NCBI GenBank assembly: GCA_041676705.1
Contig: JBAYRL010000004.1
Coordinates: forward strand, 62,001 to 126,000
Origin: Acidimicrobiia bacterium
GTDB lineage: Bacteria; Actinomycetota; Acidimicrobiia; Acidimicrobiales; SKKL01
Direction of reading: 5' to 3'
Length of the DNA stretch: 64,000 bases
Made by a program: the position numbers and the translations under genes. A model generated the notes under the pieces. That model searched no databases. It was not told the origin of the DNA and saw nothing but the letters and a program-made list of their open reading frames with translations. Numbering within the stretch: position 1 is the stretch's first letter; every line of letters starts with the position of its first letter. This document shows positions 1-11,200 of this stretch, piece after piece.

Positions 1-3000
1 ATCATGTTGGAATCCGCTGCTATGAGTGAATCGCTACCGATTTATGGCACACCTTATTCACTCACCCATGTGACCAACCGGCTGCCCGGGCATCATGCTC
101 AACTCGAAGTTCCTGTATGGACCGACAGCGAGGAAGCCCTCAATGATCCCGAGCTTCTAGAAATCAGTGCACAGCTATTGATCGCTGGCCGTACCATCGA
201 CTCGGGCGACATTATTGACAAGGTCCGCGAGGACGGGGCTCGGAGCGTGACCTTTACCTGGGACGGACTCGACGCTTTCGGGAATCGAATGGTGGGCTCG
301 CAGCAAGGGCTGGTGAAGGTGACCTACCGTTACCGTGGCTACTATCTAATCCCAGCCGGAGTGGCCAGCAGTTTCGGAGTTACCCCAGACGGTAGCGAAA
401 CTTTTGCCAAGCTGCCGGTGCCACCTGAAGCCCGTCGTTTTGCTGAGAAAACCAGCTTGTCTAGGGTTACTTTGAGTGCCCAAATGTGGGATGCGACCGG
501 TATCGGACTAGGTGGCTGGGGTATCTCTGTAAACCACGTGTATGACCCAGTTTCTCGTACCGTGATGTTGGGTGATGGTGGTATGTTCCAGGCGGCTCCT
601 TTGGGCGGCGAGTTGTCGCTGGTGACCGGTGCCAAATATCTGCAAAACTGCGGCGATAAAGATGTCAGCGCCCAAACGGATGGTTGTGGCGACGGTGGCC
701 AAGCCACGGCTGCCTCAGTCAACAATTTCCAAGGTATTGGTGTTAGCCCCGACGGGTGGATTTATCTACTCGATATGGGAGGTTCCTATATCCGCCGGAT
801 TGACCCTAAAACCGGTGATATCAGCCACTTTGCTGGAACTGGCGTCCACAACCCTAACTACGGTCAAGTTAACGATGACGACTATTGCCTCCCAGGTGGT
901 GGCTACCCGAGTAGGCTAACTGGCCCGTGTGGAGACGGGGGGTCGGCCCTCGCGGCCCCTATGAAGGCCACCGACCTTGCTTTTGGCCGTGACGGCACCG
1001 TTTATATCGGCGATAGTCTGACCAACCGAGTTCGCAAAATCGACCCTGCTACAGGCATCATCACCAATGTGGTGGGTGACATTACTGCCGAAAGCCGCTG
1101 TACCGATACCGGCCCGTGTGGTGACGGTGGACTCGCCACTCAAGCCGAACTGGGTTGGGCGCCTTCTAGCTGCTTCACCCCCGAGCGGCTCAACATTGCG
1201 GTTGGGCCCGATGATTCACTTTACGTTGAGCATGGCAGCCGCAACCGCATTCGCCGAGTAGGTGCCGATGGCATAATAGAAACTATCTTCGCGGCCCCTG
1301 GCGGTAAACCCTGCTTTGGTAGCGATGTCGGATCCATGAGCTATCACGGCCTGTCCGATAAGGGACGCCAGAAAGCTAATCCGACTGGCACAACGGCGAC
1401 CTTGCCGGTGGCCTTCCCCAACATTGGCGACGCTGTCACCAACAAGCCCTCGGCCGTTATAACCGACCTTTTGGTACGAGCAGATGGCACAGTGCTCTTC
1501 ACCGACGCTCATTGGTCGTCCATGCGTTGCCCGGCTATTTGGGCTCTAAGCCCGACAGGTTCAGTCACCCTATTTGCAGGCAAACAGAGCGGTACCGACG
1601 GTGCCCGCTGCGACCAAGAGAGTCGAGACGATGACGGTCGAGCAGCAGCAGCCTCAGCGTTACGCCCCATGTATCTGGCCGAAGCCCCCGACGGTTCAAT
1701 TTTGGTAGCTAGCGGTCACCCGGTCAGTGGCCTAAGCAGCGACTGGCACCAAGACGGTGAAGCAGGCAACGACGAAACAGGAGTCTGTGACTACGGGCTG
1801 CGCAGAATCAACTCGGACGGTACCCTAACCACTCTTCTCCCCTGGGATTTAGGTATATGTGAATTGCCCGTAGCGGGACAGTCGGCCCTCACCGCCACCG
1901 GATACTTCCAACCAGTCTTGCCTGCGGTGGCACCCGATGGAACTGTCTTGGTCGGATACCCCACCTCTAGTTTCCCGTCTGATGATGGCGGCGACGCCAG
2001 TCGTGTCTTTGCCCTGGGCGAGCTGTTCCCAGGTTTCGGAGCCAACGAACTAGTGGTGCCTACACCCGATGGCGAAAACCTTCTGATCTTTGACCATCAC
2101 GGCCGCCATTTACGTACCAATTCGGCCTCAACCGGTGCCCGTATCGTTAGCTTCACCTATGACGGCCAAGGCCGCCTAAGCACCATCACCGACGGCGACG
2201 ACCGCGTAACCACAATCAATAGGAATGAAGACGATCAGCCAGCTTCAATCGTCGGTCCATACGGACACACCACCGGGCTTTCAGTTGGAGGTGACGGTTG
2301 GCTTGCCGCGGTGACCGAACCCGCTGGGGCGACCACCAACCTAGAAACCAACGCTGGCGGACAGCTCACTAAAGTTATTGGTGCTAGTACAACCGCCGGA
2401 CCACGAGAATATTCATTTACCTACAACTCCCTGGGCCGTCTGGCCTCAGCTTCTTCACCTGAAACTGGCAGCTCCACACTCTCCACCCTTAGGGCAGGCC
2501 AAACTACGAAACATACCTTGACCGCCCCTGATGGTTTGGTGAGTTCAGTGGAGGTCACGGCGCTATCGAATGGGACCATTCGCAGAAAGGCCACCACACC
2601 CTCCGGTTTGGTCACTGCGATCGAAATCATGACTGATGGTTCGCAAAAGATTACTGAACCCGATGGCACGATCACGGTGAACCGCTTTGCGGCCGACCCT
2701 CGTTTCGGGTTGGCAGTCCCTTACGTTGCCACCTCCACCATGTTTGGCAACGCCGACCAATTTGAATCCAACTCTCCGGCCCAGACCCTGTCTAACAACC
2801 GCAGCTTCGATAGCGTCACGGGAATAATCACCGAAACTGTGACCCGCGATGGACAGACCAGAACCTCGGTCTTTGATCCAGCTAGCCGAACTTATACCGT
2901 GACGTTACCCAACGGATACCAGAGTACGATCGCAGTCGACAATCTTGGTCGAGTGCTCGAAACGAACGGATCACTTCAGCCGAAGACAACATGGGACCGC

Positions 3001-5208
3001 GATAGTGATGGGCGAATTGTCTCCATCTCGCAGACACCGGTCGGCGGCGGTGCTGCCCGGGTGATTACCCGAAGCTGGGATTCGTCCACTGGCCACCTGG
3101 TGTCGGAGACCAATGCTGCTTCCGAAGTTGTTTCCTTCGTGACCGATACCAACGGACGTGTAACCAAAATTACTCGCCCCGACGGAAACCACATTGGCGT
3201 AACGCTGAATGAAACCGGCCAACTAGTGGCTCTAACCACCGCCGAAAACACTGTCTTTGCTCAAAGCTTTGATCTGGAAGATCGCCTGGCTAGTTTCACT
3301 ACCCCAGATACCGGCGATGATGCCACAGCTCTTCGCAGCTACAACTCGGCTGGCTTGTTGTCGTCAATCACTAGACCGGGGGAAGCATCTACCACCTATA
3401 TTTACGACAACGGTCGCTTCACTAACCGTGGGGGCGAAGCACTGGGAACAACTTGGGCCTACAACTCGGCCGGTCAACTTGCTGGGGCTACCAGTGATGA
3501 CGGTGCTGAGGTCGCCTTTAGCTATGAGGGCAAACAGCTAAGCAGTGAAACGCATACACTTCCCACGTCAGGCACGCCGATTACCGGGATAATTACCCAC
3601 GGTTATGACTCTCAGCTTCGTCCCAGCCAAGACAGTATTGCTGGACTCAACATCGGGTACACATATGATGACAATGGTTTGATAATCTCTAGCGGAGCAG
3701 AGACCATCATTCGTGATAATGCGGGGTTAATCACCAGTCGTACCATCGGCAATATAACGGTTACCTACGACTACAACGGCTTTGGTGAACTGGAATCGAC
3801 TACCGCTACCGATACCGCCAACAATACAGAGCTCTTCAAAGAAGCCCTTACCCGCGACCAGCGAGGACGCGTCGTTAGCCGTAGCGAAACCGTGGACGGG
3901 GTGACCACCACCTGGAGCTACGCGTATGACCCCTTGGGCCAACTGGTCTCCGCCACGGAAAATGGTGACACTCGCAGCTACGGATACGACCGAAATGGCA
4001 ACTTGGTGAGCGGTCCGAATGGCGCCGTTGGCACTTATGACGCCAGAGATCGTTTACAGACCTACAGCGGGAACACTTACACCTTCGATGCTGCTGGTGA
4101 CCTGAATACGAAAGTTGTAAATGGAAAAGCCACCCAATTCACCTACGATGCGGCTGGCTTACTACGGCGCCTCGACGTTCCCCGTCAAGATGATGGAAGC
4201 GACACCGTTGAATATCTTCACGACGGCCTAGATCGGAGAGTTGCACGAGTCGTCAACGACCAATTGGACGCAGCCTGGTTGTACGACCTGGCCGGACGCC
4301 CAGTAGTTGAGTACGGCAGCGACGGTGCCGTTCGTAGCCATTTCGTATATGGCGTCATGCCCAACACTCCCGATTACTTAGTTCAGGGTGGTGAGAACTT
4401 TGTAGTTGTGAGCGACTGGCGAGGCAGCCCCCGACTAGTGGTGGGCAGCAACGGCGAAATTAAAGAACGGCTCGACTACAACGAGTTCGGTGCCATTACC
4501 AATCACGTTGTTGATACCACCGACAACGTATACAAACCTATCCCCTTTGGCTTTCAAGGAGGCTTGGTTGAGCCAGCGACGGGCTTGGTGCGCTTCGGAG
4601 CTCGTGACTACGATCCCGCTCTCGGGCGTTTCACCACCAGCGACCCGATCTATTTCAACGGAGCACAAACCAACCTTTATCAATTCGCCCAGGGCGACCC
4701 CATTAACCGAGCGGATCTATCGGGGCTTGGCCCTAACCAAAGCTCTGGTGGGGGTAAACCGTGGAACATCACTACGGCAGGGGTTGGTCTCGGTGGCTCA
4801 CTCGGTCCTCTAAACGGAGGTGCTCAGGTAGGCGTGGCGAGCGACGGTAAACGACCCGCCGTGCAGGTGACTGTGTCCTGGGGTACCGGTCTTGCCACTA
4901 CCGGTGCTGAGGCTGGGGTAACCGGTTACCTCGGCACCGGTCAAGGCGAACTTTCCGATGGCGTCGGCTTCGCCAACAACGTGGGAGCAACCGCCGGCGG
5001 TGGATTCGGGGGTGGCGTCGACTATGGCGTTGATGCCACTACCGGCGACCAGCTCATTACCACTAGCGCCGGTGCAGTCCTCGGTGCCGAAGGCCATTAT
5101 TCCCAATCTGCAACCTTGACCATCACCGGCCCCGAGTTTTCTCCGGTAGAAGGAGCCCAACAAGCCGCCTTGGATTCATACAATGCCGACTTCGGACCTC
5201 GCTGGTAG
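1..5208 (+). CDS. Teneurin-like NHL/RHS (YD-repeat) protein, copy 1, 5' end outside window
   Basis: Large secreted or surface RHS/YD protein, seen only from its middle onward. The frame is open to base 1, and the first residues align without a break to an internal part of the neighbouring paralogue (ESAAMSESLPIYGTP here, ESGALVENLPIPGTP there), so the ATG at base 4 is not the real start. Order seen: a plug-like segment (about 50-620) with WDGLDAFGN and LGGWGISVNHVYD; about six NHL-type repeats (700-2040) with CGDGG and PDGxxY motifs; a long YD shell (about 2080-4550); the RHS core signature near 4570-4725 (GLVRFGARDYDPALGRF); and a Gly/Ala-rich tail of about 155 residues. The usual DPxG after the core reads ADLSG here. 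NHL plus YD shells form large extracellular barrels in known relatives. The tail resembles no toxin domain I recognise and no obvious immunity gene follows. The exact ligand or role is unknown. Confidence 0.9.
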   Translation: MMLESAAMSESLPIYGTPYSLTHVTNRLPGHHAQLEVPVWTDSEEALNDPELLEISAQLLIAGRTIDSGDIIDKVREDGARSVTFTWDGLDAFGNRMVGSQQGLVKVTYRYRGYYLIPAGVASSFGVTPDGSETFAKLPVPPEARRFAEKTSLSRVTLSAQMWDATGIGLGGWGISVNHVYDPVSRTVMLGDGGMFQAAPLGGELSLVTGAKYLQNCGDKDVSAQTDGCGDGGQATAASVNNFQGIGVSPDGWIYLLDMGGSYIRRIDPKTGDISHFAGTGVHNPNYGQVNDDDYCLPGGGYPSRLTGPCGDGGSALAAPMKATDLAFGRDGTVYIGDSLTNRVRKIDPATGIITNVVGDITAESRCTDTGPCGDGGLATQAELGWAPSSCFTPERLNIAVGPDDSLYVEHGSRNRIRRVGADGIIETIFAAPGGKPCFGSDVGSMSYHGLSDKGRQKANPTGTTATLPVAFPNIGDAVTNKPSAVITDLLVRADGTVLFTDAHWSSMRCPAIWALSPTGSVTLFAGKQSGTDGARCDQESRDDDGRAAAASALRPMYLAEAPDGSILVASGHPVSGLSSDWHQDGEAGNDETGVCDYGLRRINSDGTLTTLLPWDLGICELPVAGQSALTATGYFQPVLPAVAPDGTVLVGYPTSSFPSDDGGDASRVFALGELFPGFGANELVVPTPDGENLLIFDHHGRHLRTNSASTGARIVSFTYDGQGRLSTITDGDDRVTTINRNEDDQPASIVGPYGHTTGLSVGGDGWLAAVTEPAGATTNLETNAGGQLTKVIGASTTAGPREYSFTYNSLGRLASASSPETGSSTLSTLRAGQTTKHTLTAPDGLVSSVEVTALSNGTIRRKATTPSGLVTAIEIMTDGSQKITEPDGTITVNRFAADPRFGLAVPYVATSTMFGNADQFESNSPAQTLSNNRSFDSVTGIITETVTRDGQTRTSVFDPASRTYTVTLPNGYQSTIAVDNLGRVLETNGSLQPKTTWDRDSDGRIVSISQTPVGGGAARVITRSWDSSTGHLVSETNAASEVVSFVTDTNGRVTKITRPDGNHIGVTLNETGQLVALTTAENTVFAQSFDLEDRLASFTTPDTGDDATALRSYNSAGLLSSITRPGEASTTYIYDNGRFTNRGGEALGTTWAYNSAGQLAGATSDDGAEVAFSYEGKQLSSETHTLPTSGTPITGIITHGYDSQLRPSQDSIAGLNIGYTYDDNGLIISSGAETIIRDNAGLITSRTIGNITVTYDYNGFGELESTTATDTANNTELFKEALTRDQRGRVVSRSETVDGVTTTWSYAYDPLGQLVSATENGDTRSYGYDRNGNLVSGPNGAVGTYDARDRLQTYSGNTYTFDAAGDLNTKVVNGKATQFTYDAAGLLRRLDVPRQDDGSDTVEYLHDGLDRRVARVVNDQLDAAWLYDLAGRPVVEYGSDGAVRSHFVYGVMPNTPDYLVQGGENFVVVSDWRGSPRLVVGSNGEIKERLDYNEFGAITNHVVDTTDNVYKPIPFGFQGGLVEPATGLVRFGARDYDPALGRFTTSDPIYFNGAQTNLYQFAQGDPINRADLSGLGPNQSSGGGKPWNITTAGVGLGGSLGPLNGGAQVGVASDGKRPAVQVTVSWGTGLATTGAEAGVTGYLGTGQGELSDGVGFANNVGATAGGGFGGGVDYGVDATTGDQLITTSAGAVLGAEGHYSQSATLTITGPEFSPVEGAQQAALDSYNADFGPRW

Positions 5209-5216
5209 CTAATTGT

Positions 5217-5252
5217 CGAGTGGTGCCTCAACCTTGACGGGGGCACCACTCG
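5217..5252 (+). terminator. Hairpin terminator after RHS copy 1
   Basis: An 11-bp perfect inverted repeat, CGAGTGGTGCC at 5217-5227 and GGCACCACTCG at 5242-5252, with a 14-nt loop, starts 8 bases after the stop codon. It is followed by only a weak T-rich stretch (CGCTTTGTT). It probably ends or attenuates transcription between the two tandem paralogues, which would make the second copy a separate transcription unit. Confidence 0.65.
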
Positions 5253-5287
5253 CGCTTTGTTCGCGCTAGGCATGTGACGGTGGCCCT

Positions 5288-8200
5288 ATGGCTGTTTTCA
5301 CTCGTGCACGCGTACATCTCATAGCTTTTCTGGCATTGGCATTGGTCGCTGGCTTGTTGACCTCGCCAGTTGATGCAGAATCTTCTACACCGCGGCTGAG
5401 TATCAATCGAGTGTCGGGGTCGAACCGGGTTGAAACCGCGGTGTCGGTGTCGAACACGTTCTTTCCAGCCGCCTCGACGGTGATTTTGGCGACGGCGGAT
5501 AACTATGCCGATGCCTTAGCGGCAGGTCCGTTGGCTCGTAAGCTCAATGCCCCAATTTTGTTAAGTCCAGCCAACGCTTTACCAACCAGCGTGTCAAGTG
5601 AAATTGAGCGGCTGGGGGCATCCAAAGTGGTCATAATCGGGGGGACTAAGGCACTTTCAGCCGAGCTAGAAACAGCACTCTCCACCCGGTCTCTTCATGT
5701 CACGCGGCTCTCTGGTGACGACCGTTTCGCCACGGCTGGAGCAGTAGCAAATGAGGTTATCGACCGAGGTGGCGACGTAACCGTTTCGCTGGGTTGGGGC
5801 CCCCAAGGATTCGCGGATGCACTTTCCGCCGCCACCTTAGGCATGAAGGGCGACACCTTGGCCACATTGCTAACCCAAAGCAATGGATTACCAGCCGCTA
5901 CGGTTGCTTCGCTTGTAAACCTTCAACCCACCAACGCTGTGGTCATGGGTGGTGCAGAAGCGGTTAACGCCAGCGTTTACAGCCAAATTGCCGCCCGTTC
6001 AAACGCCACGGCACGAGTACAGGGCGCAACTCGTTACGCTACCGCTGTTGCGGCGGCACGAATCATGGAGAACGGCTCAAGTGCACCATCCACATTGATT
6101 GTGGCCCGAGGCGATAGTTATCCCGACAGCGTGGTAGCTGGAGCGTTGACCCAACGGCTAGGTGCACCTCTCTTGCTCGTTCCTTCCAAGGTCGCCGATG
6201 GTGGCGGCTCAGCGGCAAACCGCCTTGCAGCACAAGTCCCCGAGCTGGTGCAGTACTTGAAAGACCATTGTGAAACCACCGATCAAGTTGTGATTTTGGG
6301 CGGCGAGTCGGCGATTAACCCCTCGGTCGAAGCGGCAATTAAAGCTCTCCTGAGCTGTGACGAGGAAGCCGACGATCCAGATGGCACGCCCCCAGGTGGT
6401 GGTGACAACGGCGGCGGTGGTTCTACTCCTCCAACCACAACAACATCGACCACATCGACCACTGTCCCCACAACAACATCGACCACTGTCCCCACAACCG
6501 ATCCTGGAGATGGCGACGGAGACGGTACCGGGGATGGTGACGGTGGCAACTCAGACTACGAACCTCCTACCGGGTTCAGTGGTTTAGGTGTCCCAGTCCC
6601 TGGTCAGGTTACCCACCCGGCAGATATTGCGACCTCATGGACAACCGGTGAGAACCGGGGTCAAAACAGTGTTGAAAATGATGCTTTAGATGAACGACGT
6701 GTGGCGCTTGTCAGCGGCAAAGTATTCGGACGCCAAGCCTTTTCCAACGAGACCACCGAACTAGGTGGCGTTACAGTCACGGTGGCAGGGGAAGCCGATC
6801 TGGGTTACACCACCACTACCGATGAGGGTGAATACCTAATTGCCCTAAATGGTGGCTCTGAGGTGGTGCTCGAGTTCCGTCTTGATGAAGAGGGATATTT
6901 ACCCGTACAACGACGATTCCATCTGGGTTGGGGCGCTTGGCTCGCACTTGATGACGTAGTTTTAACTCAGCGCGACCCTAAGAGCACACTCGTTGATTCC
7001 ACCCAGGGTGGTTATCACAAAGCCAGTCCGGTTGTCGAGAACGACCGTACACGTACTGGTCGTGTCTATATCCACCCCGGCACGGTCGCCACCATGGTTG
7101 GCGGTACCCAAAATGGACAGACTCTTTCCAAGATGACCCTTTCGATCACCGAATACACGGTGGGAGAAGCGGGCCCAGCTGCCATGCCGGGCGATCTACC
7201 CCCATCAATCGAATACACCTACGCCTCCGAAGTATCAGTAGCAGAAGCCGATGCTGCTGGGGCACACAGAGTTGATCTGTCTATTCCAGCATCGCTTTAC
7301 CTAGACAACTTTTTGCAGTTTCCGGTTGGTACTCGTGCTCCGTTTGCTATCTACGAACGCGATGTTGCCGTTTGGGTTCCAACCCTTGACGGCTCAGTTA
7401 TGAAGGTTCTTTCACAGAACGGAACCTCAATTGAAATAGATCTTGGCGAAAACCGTGCAGCAACTGAAGAAGAACTTATCAAGGCCGGTTTTCCGAGTGA
7501 TGAAACGCTAAGAAGCGCCGAGCTAGCAGCAGTTGCAGAACTGTTTAGTGTGGGCAATGAGTTTTGGCGGGTTCAGATGCCCCACTTCTCACCCGGCGAC
7601 ATCAACTACCCCGTCACACCCACCGAAGGTGCTGTGGGGCCACCCACAGTGGAAGCCGAGGAACAACCCTTCCACGGCCCAATTAACGACGAGACCCCAC
7701 AAGAGGGGTACGGAACTGTACGGGTCGAATCGGGCGCGTTGGTAGAAAACCTACCAATCCCTGGCACCCCGGTCTCACTTGTTCACACTAGCGATCGCCT
7801 ACCAGGTCGTTTTGCTGAAATTACTATCCCGATCTGGGGAGACAGCAACCCAGCTGATATGGGCGAAGAGCTAATAGAAGCCTGGGCCGAGGTGTCTATC
7901 GCGGGGCGAACACTAACTAGCGAGCGCTTTAGCGCTACCGAGTTACAGCCAAACATGACCGCCACCGTAGTTTGGGACGGTCGAGATCGATATGGGCGGT
8001 TGTTGGTGGGAAGCCAAACAGCACACGTATCTGTTGTCTATGCGTATCAGGGTTACTACAAGATTCCGAGCGCTACCGCCGCTAGATCCTTCGGTGTGCC
8101 ACCCACCGGGCAACCAACAACCCTAGTTCCTAGCCGGTTACCGACGTATCTGAGATCAAGCGCCCTTGTACCAGTGACCAGCGCCAGTTGGGATGCTACC

Positions 8201-11200
8201 GGCCTTGGCCTCGGTGGTTGGGGAGTTTCTCTTAACCACGCTTATGACCCGCGTACAGGATTGTTGCACTACGGCGACGGAACCTCGTTCCGTGCTGATT
8301 TGGCGGGTGGGGAATACCAACTAGTAGGTGGGGCCAATCCACGTGACGAGGAATGTCAACCGTGGATCGAATACCACGAAGATACGAACCACTGCGGCGA
8401 CGGTGGGCTGGCCGTAGATGCCATCTTTGAGAACATCATCGCTATCGATGTTGGGCCCGACGGGTCTATCTACATTGCCGACCAGTCAGGTTTCCGTATC
8501 CGCCGTATCGACCCTAACGACGGCAAGGTTTACCCATTTGCGGGTAAAGGAGGAGGCACTTTTGATGAAGTCCCAGCGGAAGAATGCGACACACCCGACA
8601 ACACAACCGGGCCATGCGACGCCCTAAACGCCATCTTTGAAGCATCAGATCTAGCCGTTGGTCGTGACGGCAGTGTCTACATTGCCGACCTGTTCACCAA
8701 CCGAGTTCGTAAAGTCACCTCCGATGGCCTAATCGCCAACTACGTCGGTACTGGTGAAGCCTGTAATTACGATGAAGACGAAACTTGTGGGGATGGCGGG
8801 CCAGCCAATCAAGCACGCTTGGGTGCCCGAGACGCGGTCGATCAGAACCTAAGCTGCCCACCTCTTCGAATTGCGTTGGCACCTGATGACAGCCTGTTTG
8901 TGACTCATGGAAACGAATTCAGAATTCGACGGGTTGGTTCCGATGGTTATATCGAAACTGCCTTATATGCCGACAACCTTGAAGGCTTCTATAAGTTAGC
9001 CGACGACCTTCAGCCCTGTGTTCACGACTCAGTTATCGGGTCGTCTGCCAGCTTCAATGAGGGTCAACTGGTACGAGGGCCGTATCAGCCGGGAATGAGT
9101 AAATTGAGCTCCACCCAGACTTCGACGGGTCCGTCCGTAAGGCCAGCTGACATCGATCTTCTGGTGAGAGACGACGGAACATTGGTCTTTTCTTATGGCA
9201 GTCCAACCAACATGAACGACACCTGCGACTCACAAGGTGGTGTGTGGGCGCTGGCCCCAGGCGGCGCTATCAGCTGGCTAGCTGGCTCTGACAAGCAATC
9301 TCTGTGCACCGAGGTGAGCTTTGATGACGGTCTGGCGAGCACCGAAGTTCCGATAGCTCCCTATCGTCTTACCAAATCACCAACCGGTGCCACCTTGGTA
9401 AGTGTTCGCGGCTACGCCGGTCAAAACCCTGGCGTTCGCCGTATCGGAAACGACGGTGTTATCTCAACCGTTGTACCTTGGTGGGACGATACCGCGGCTA
9501 CGGCTGCTTTCCCGGAGGCGGGTTCTCGCGTGTTGGCGAGTGTGAACCACTCTGTTGCTCCACTCATTTCATCGCTGCCCGATGGAACGACCCTCGTAGC
9601 TTATAGTTCAACCAACAACTTCAACAACAACAACCCAACCCGCATTCTGGCGATCGCACCACCACTGCCGGGATTTGGTTCCGATGAGCTGGTGGTACCG
9701 GATCGCGGGGGCAAACATCTCCACGTCTTTAATTCACGTGGGCTGCATCTGCGCACCGAGTCAGCGATTAGCGGGCGAACTCTCTATAGCTTCAACTACG
9801 ATCCTATGAATAATGCTCTCGTGAGTTTCACCGACTTCGCGGGCCGCTTAGACGGCAGCCAGCCGGGAGATGGCTTGGTAACCACGATTGAGCGCGACGG
9901 GGAGGGCCTAGCAACTGCCATTGTCGGCCCCTACGGGCATCGTACCGAGCTGGTAGTTGATGACGCGGGTTGGTTAGCATCCGTTGAAGACCCAACTGCC
10001 GCCACGATTACTTTCGAAACTAACGAGGGTGGACAGCTAACCAAGGTTACTGGAGCTGTTCCAGACACAATCTACGAATTTGGATATGACGATCGGGGTT
10101 GGCTCACCTCGGCTACTCGGCCAGAAAGTGGCACGATCACCTATAGCCAAACCACAAACGGTAAGAAGAGCACCTACACCGCCACCCGAGCTAGCGACCC
10201 AACAACCACCCAGGTTGCAACGGTTGAAGCATTGCCAGGCGGAGGTATGAAGCGCACCTTTACTAACGAAGCCAACCTCACCGTTGTGAGTGAAACTCAA
10301 TTCGACGGTTCGGTTAAAACAACCATGCCGAATGGAACCGTTGAAGTGAGAACCCCAGGTGTTGACCCTCGACCTGGGTTTGGCACGATCGCCGCGTTTG
10401 CGGCCGAATCTTCGCTAACAACGCCCGGTGAGGAAAATCCGGTGTTAACCACCGTGAGTCGTACCGCCGATTTCGACAACGACGAGTTGGTGAGCTTCTC
10501 CGAAACCACCGCTAGAAACGGTGAGGAAACCACCAGTACCTTTACTGTTGGTAACAAGACCCAGGTAGTAACACTGCCCAACGAGGCCACACTTACCACG
10601 GTTTATGACAACTTTGGTCGTGTTCTTTCAACAAGTGGCACCGATATGCCCACCACCAGCCTGGAATACGACACCCAGGGCCGCGTAACCACGGTTACGG
10701 AAACCGCCAACGGCGCTACAGAGCGAGTTTGGAAATACGAGTGGCATGACACCACCGGGCATCTGGTTTCAATCACCGATCCGCTGGGGGACAAAACAAC
10801 TTTTGCTACCGATGCAATTGGCCGGATAACCGGCGTTCAAAATCCCGATGGCACAGAGACGGCTATTGCGTTTGATGATGCTGGTCGTATGGAGTCACTT
10901 ACAACCCCGGGGAACGACGCACACAGCTTTGCATTCAACCTGGAAGACCAGCTTTCCCAATACCGGTTCCCTGAGATTGCAGACACAGGCGGAACCACCA
11001 ATCGGTCGTTTACCAACGGGCTACTTACTGGGGTGCAACGTCCAGGCGAGGGTGCTACTTCCTTCACCCATGATGCTGCCCGCCGTTACAGCGGCCGCTC
11101 GGGCGACAGCGTTTTGGATAGCACTTTGACCTACGACAACCAAGGTCGGGTGGGCTCGGTTCATAGCGACGATGAGGTTACTACCACCTTTGATTACGAC

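Noticed and set aside
5217..5252. Recombination or attachment site between the two RHS genes
   Set aside because: The inverted repeat directly after a stop codon is better explained as a terminator; no integrase or direct repeats were seen.
6283..6549. Minus-strand open frame rich in Pro and Val opposite the stalk of the second RHS gene
   Set aside because: It is the complement of the repetitive Thr/Gly/Asp-rich coding sequence and shows no independent signals.
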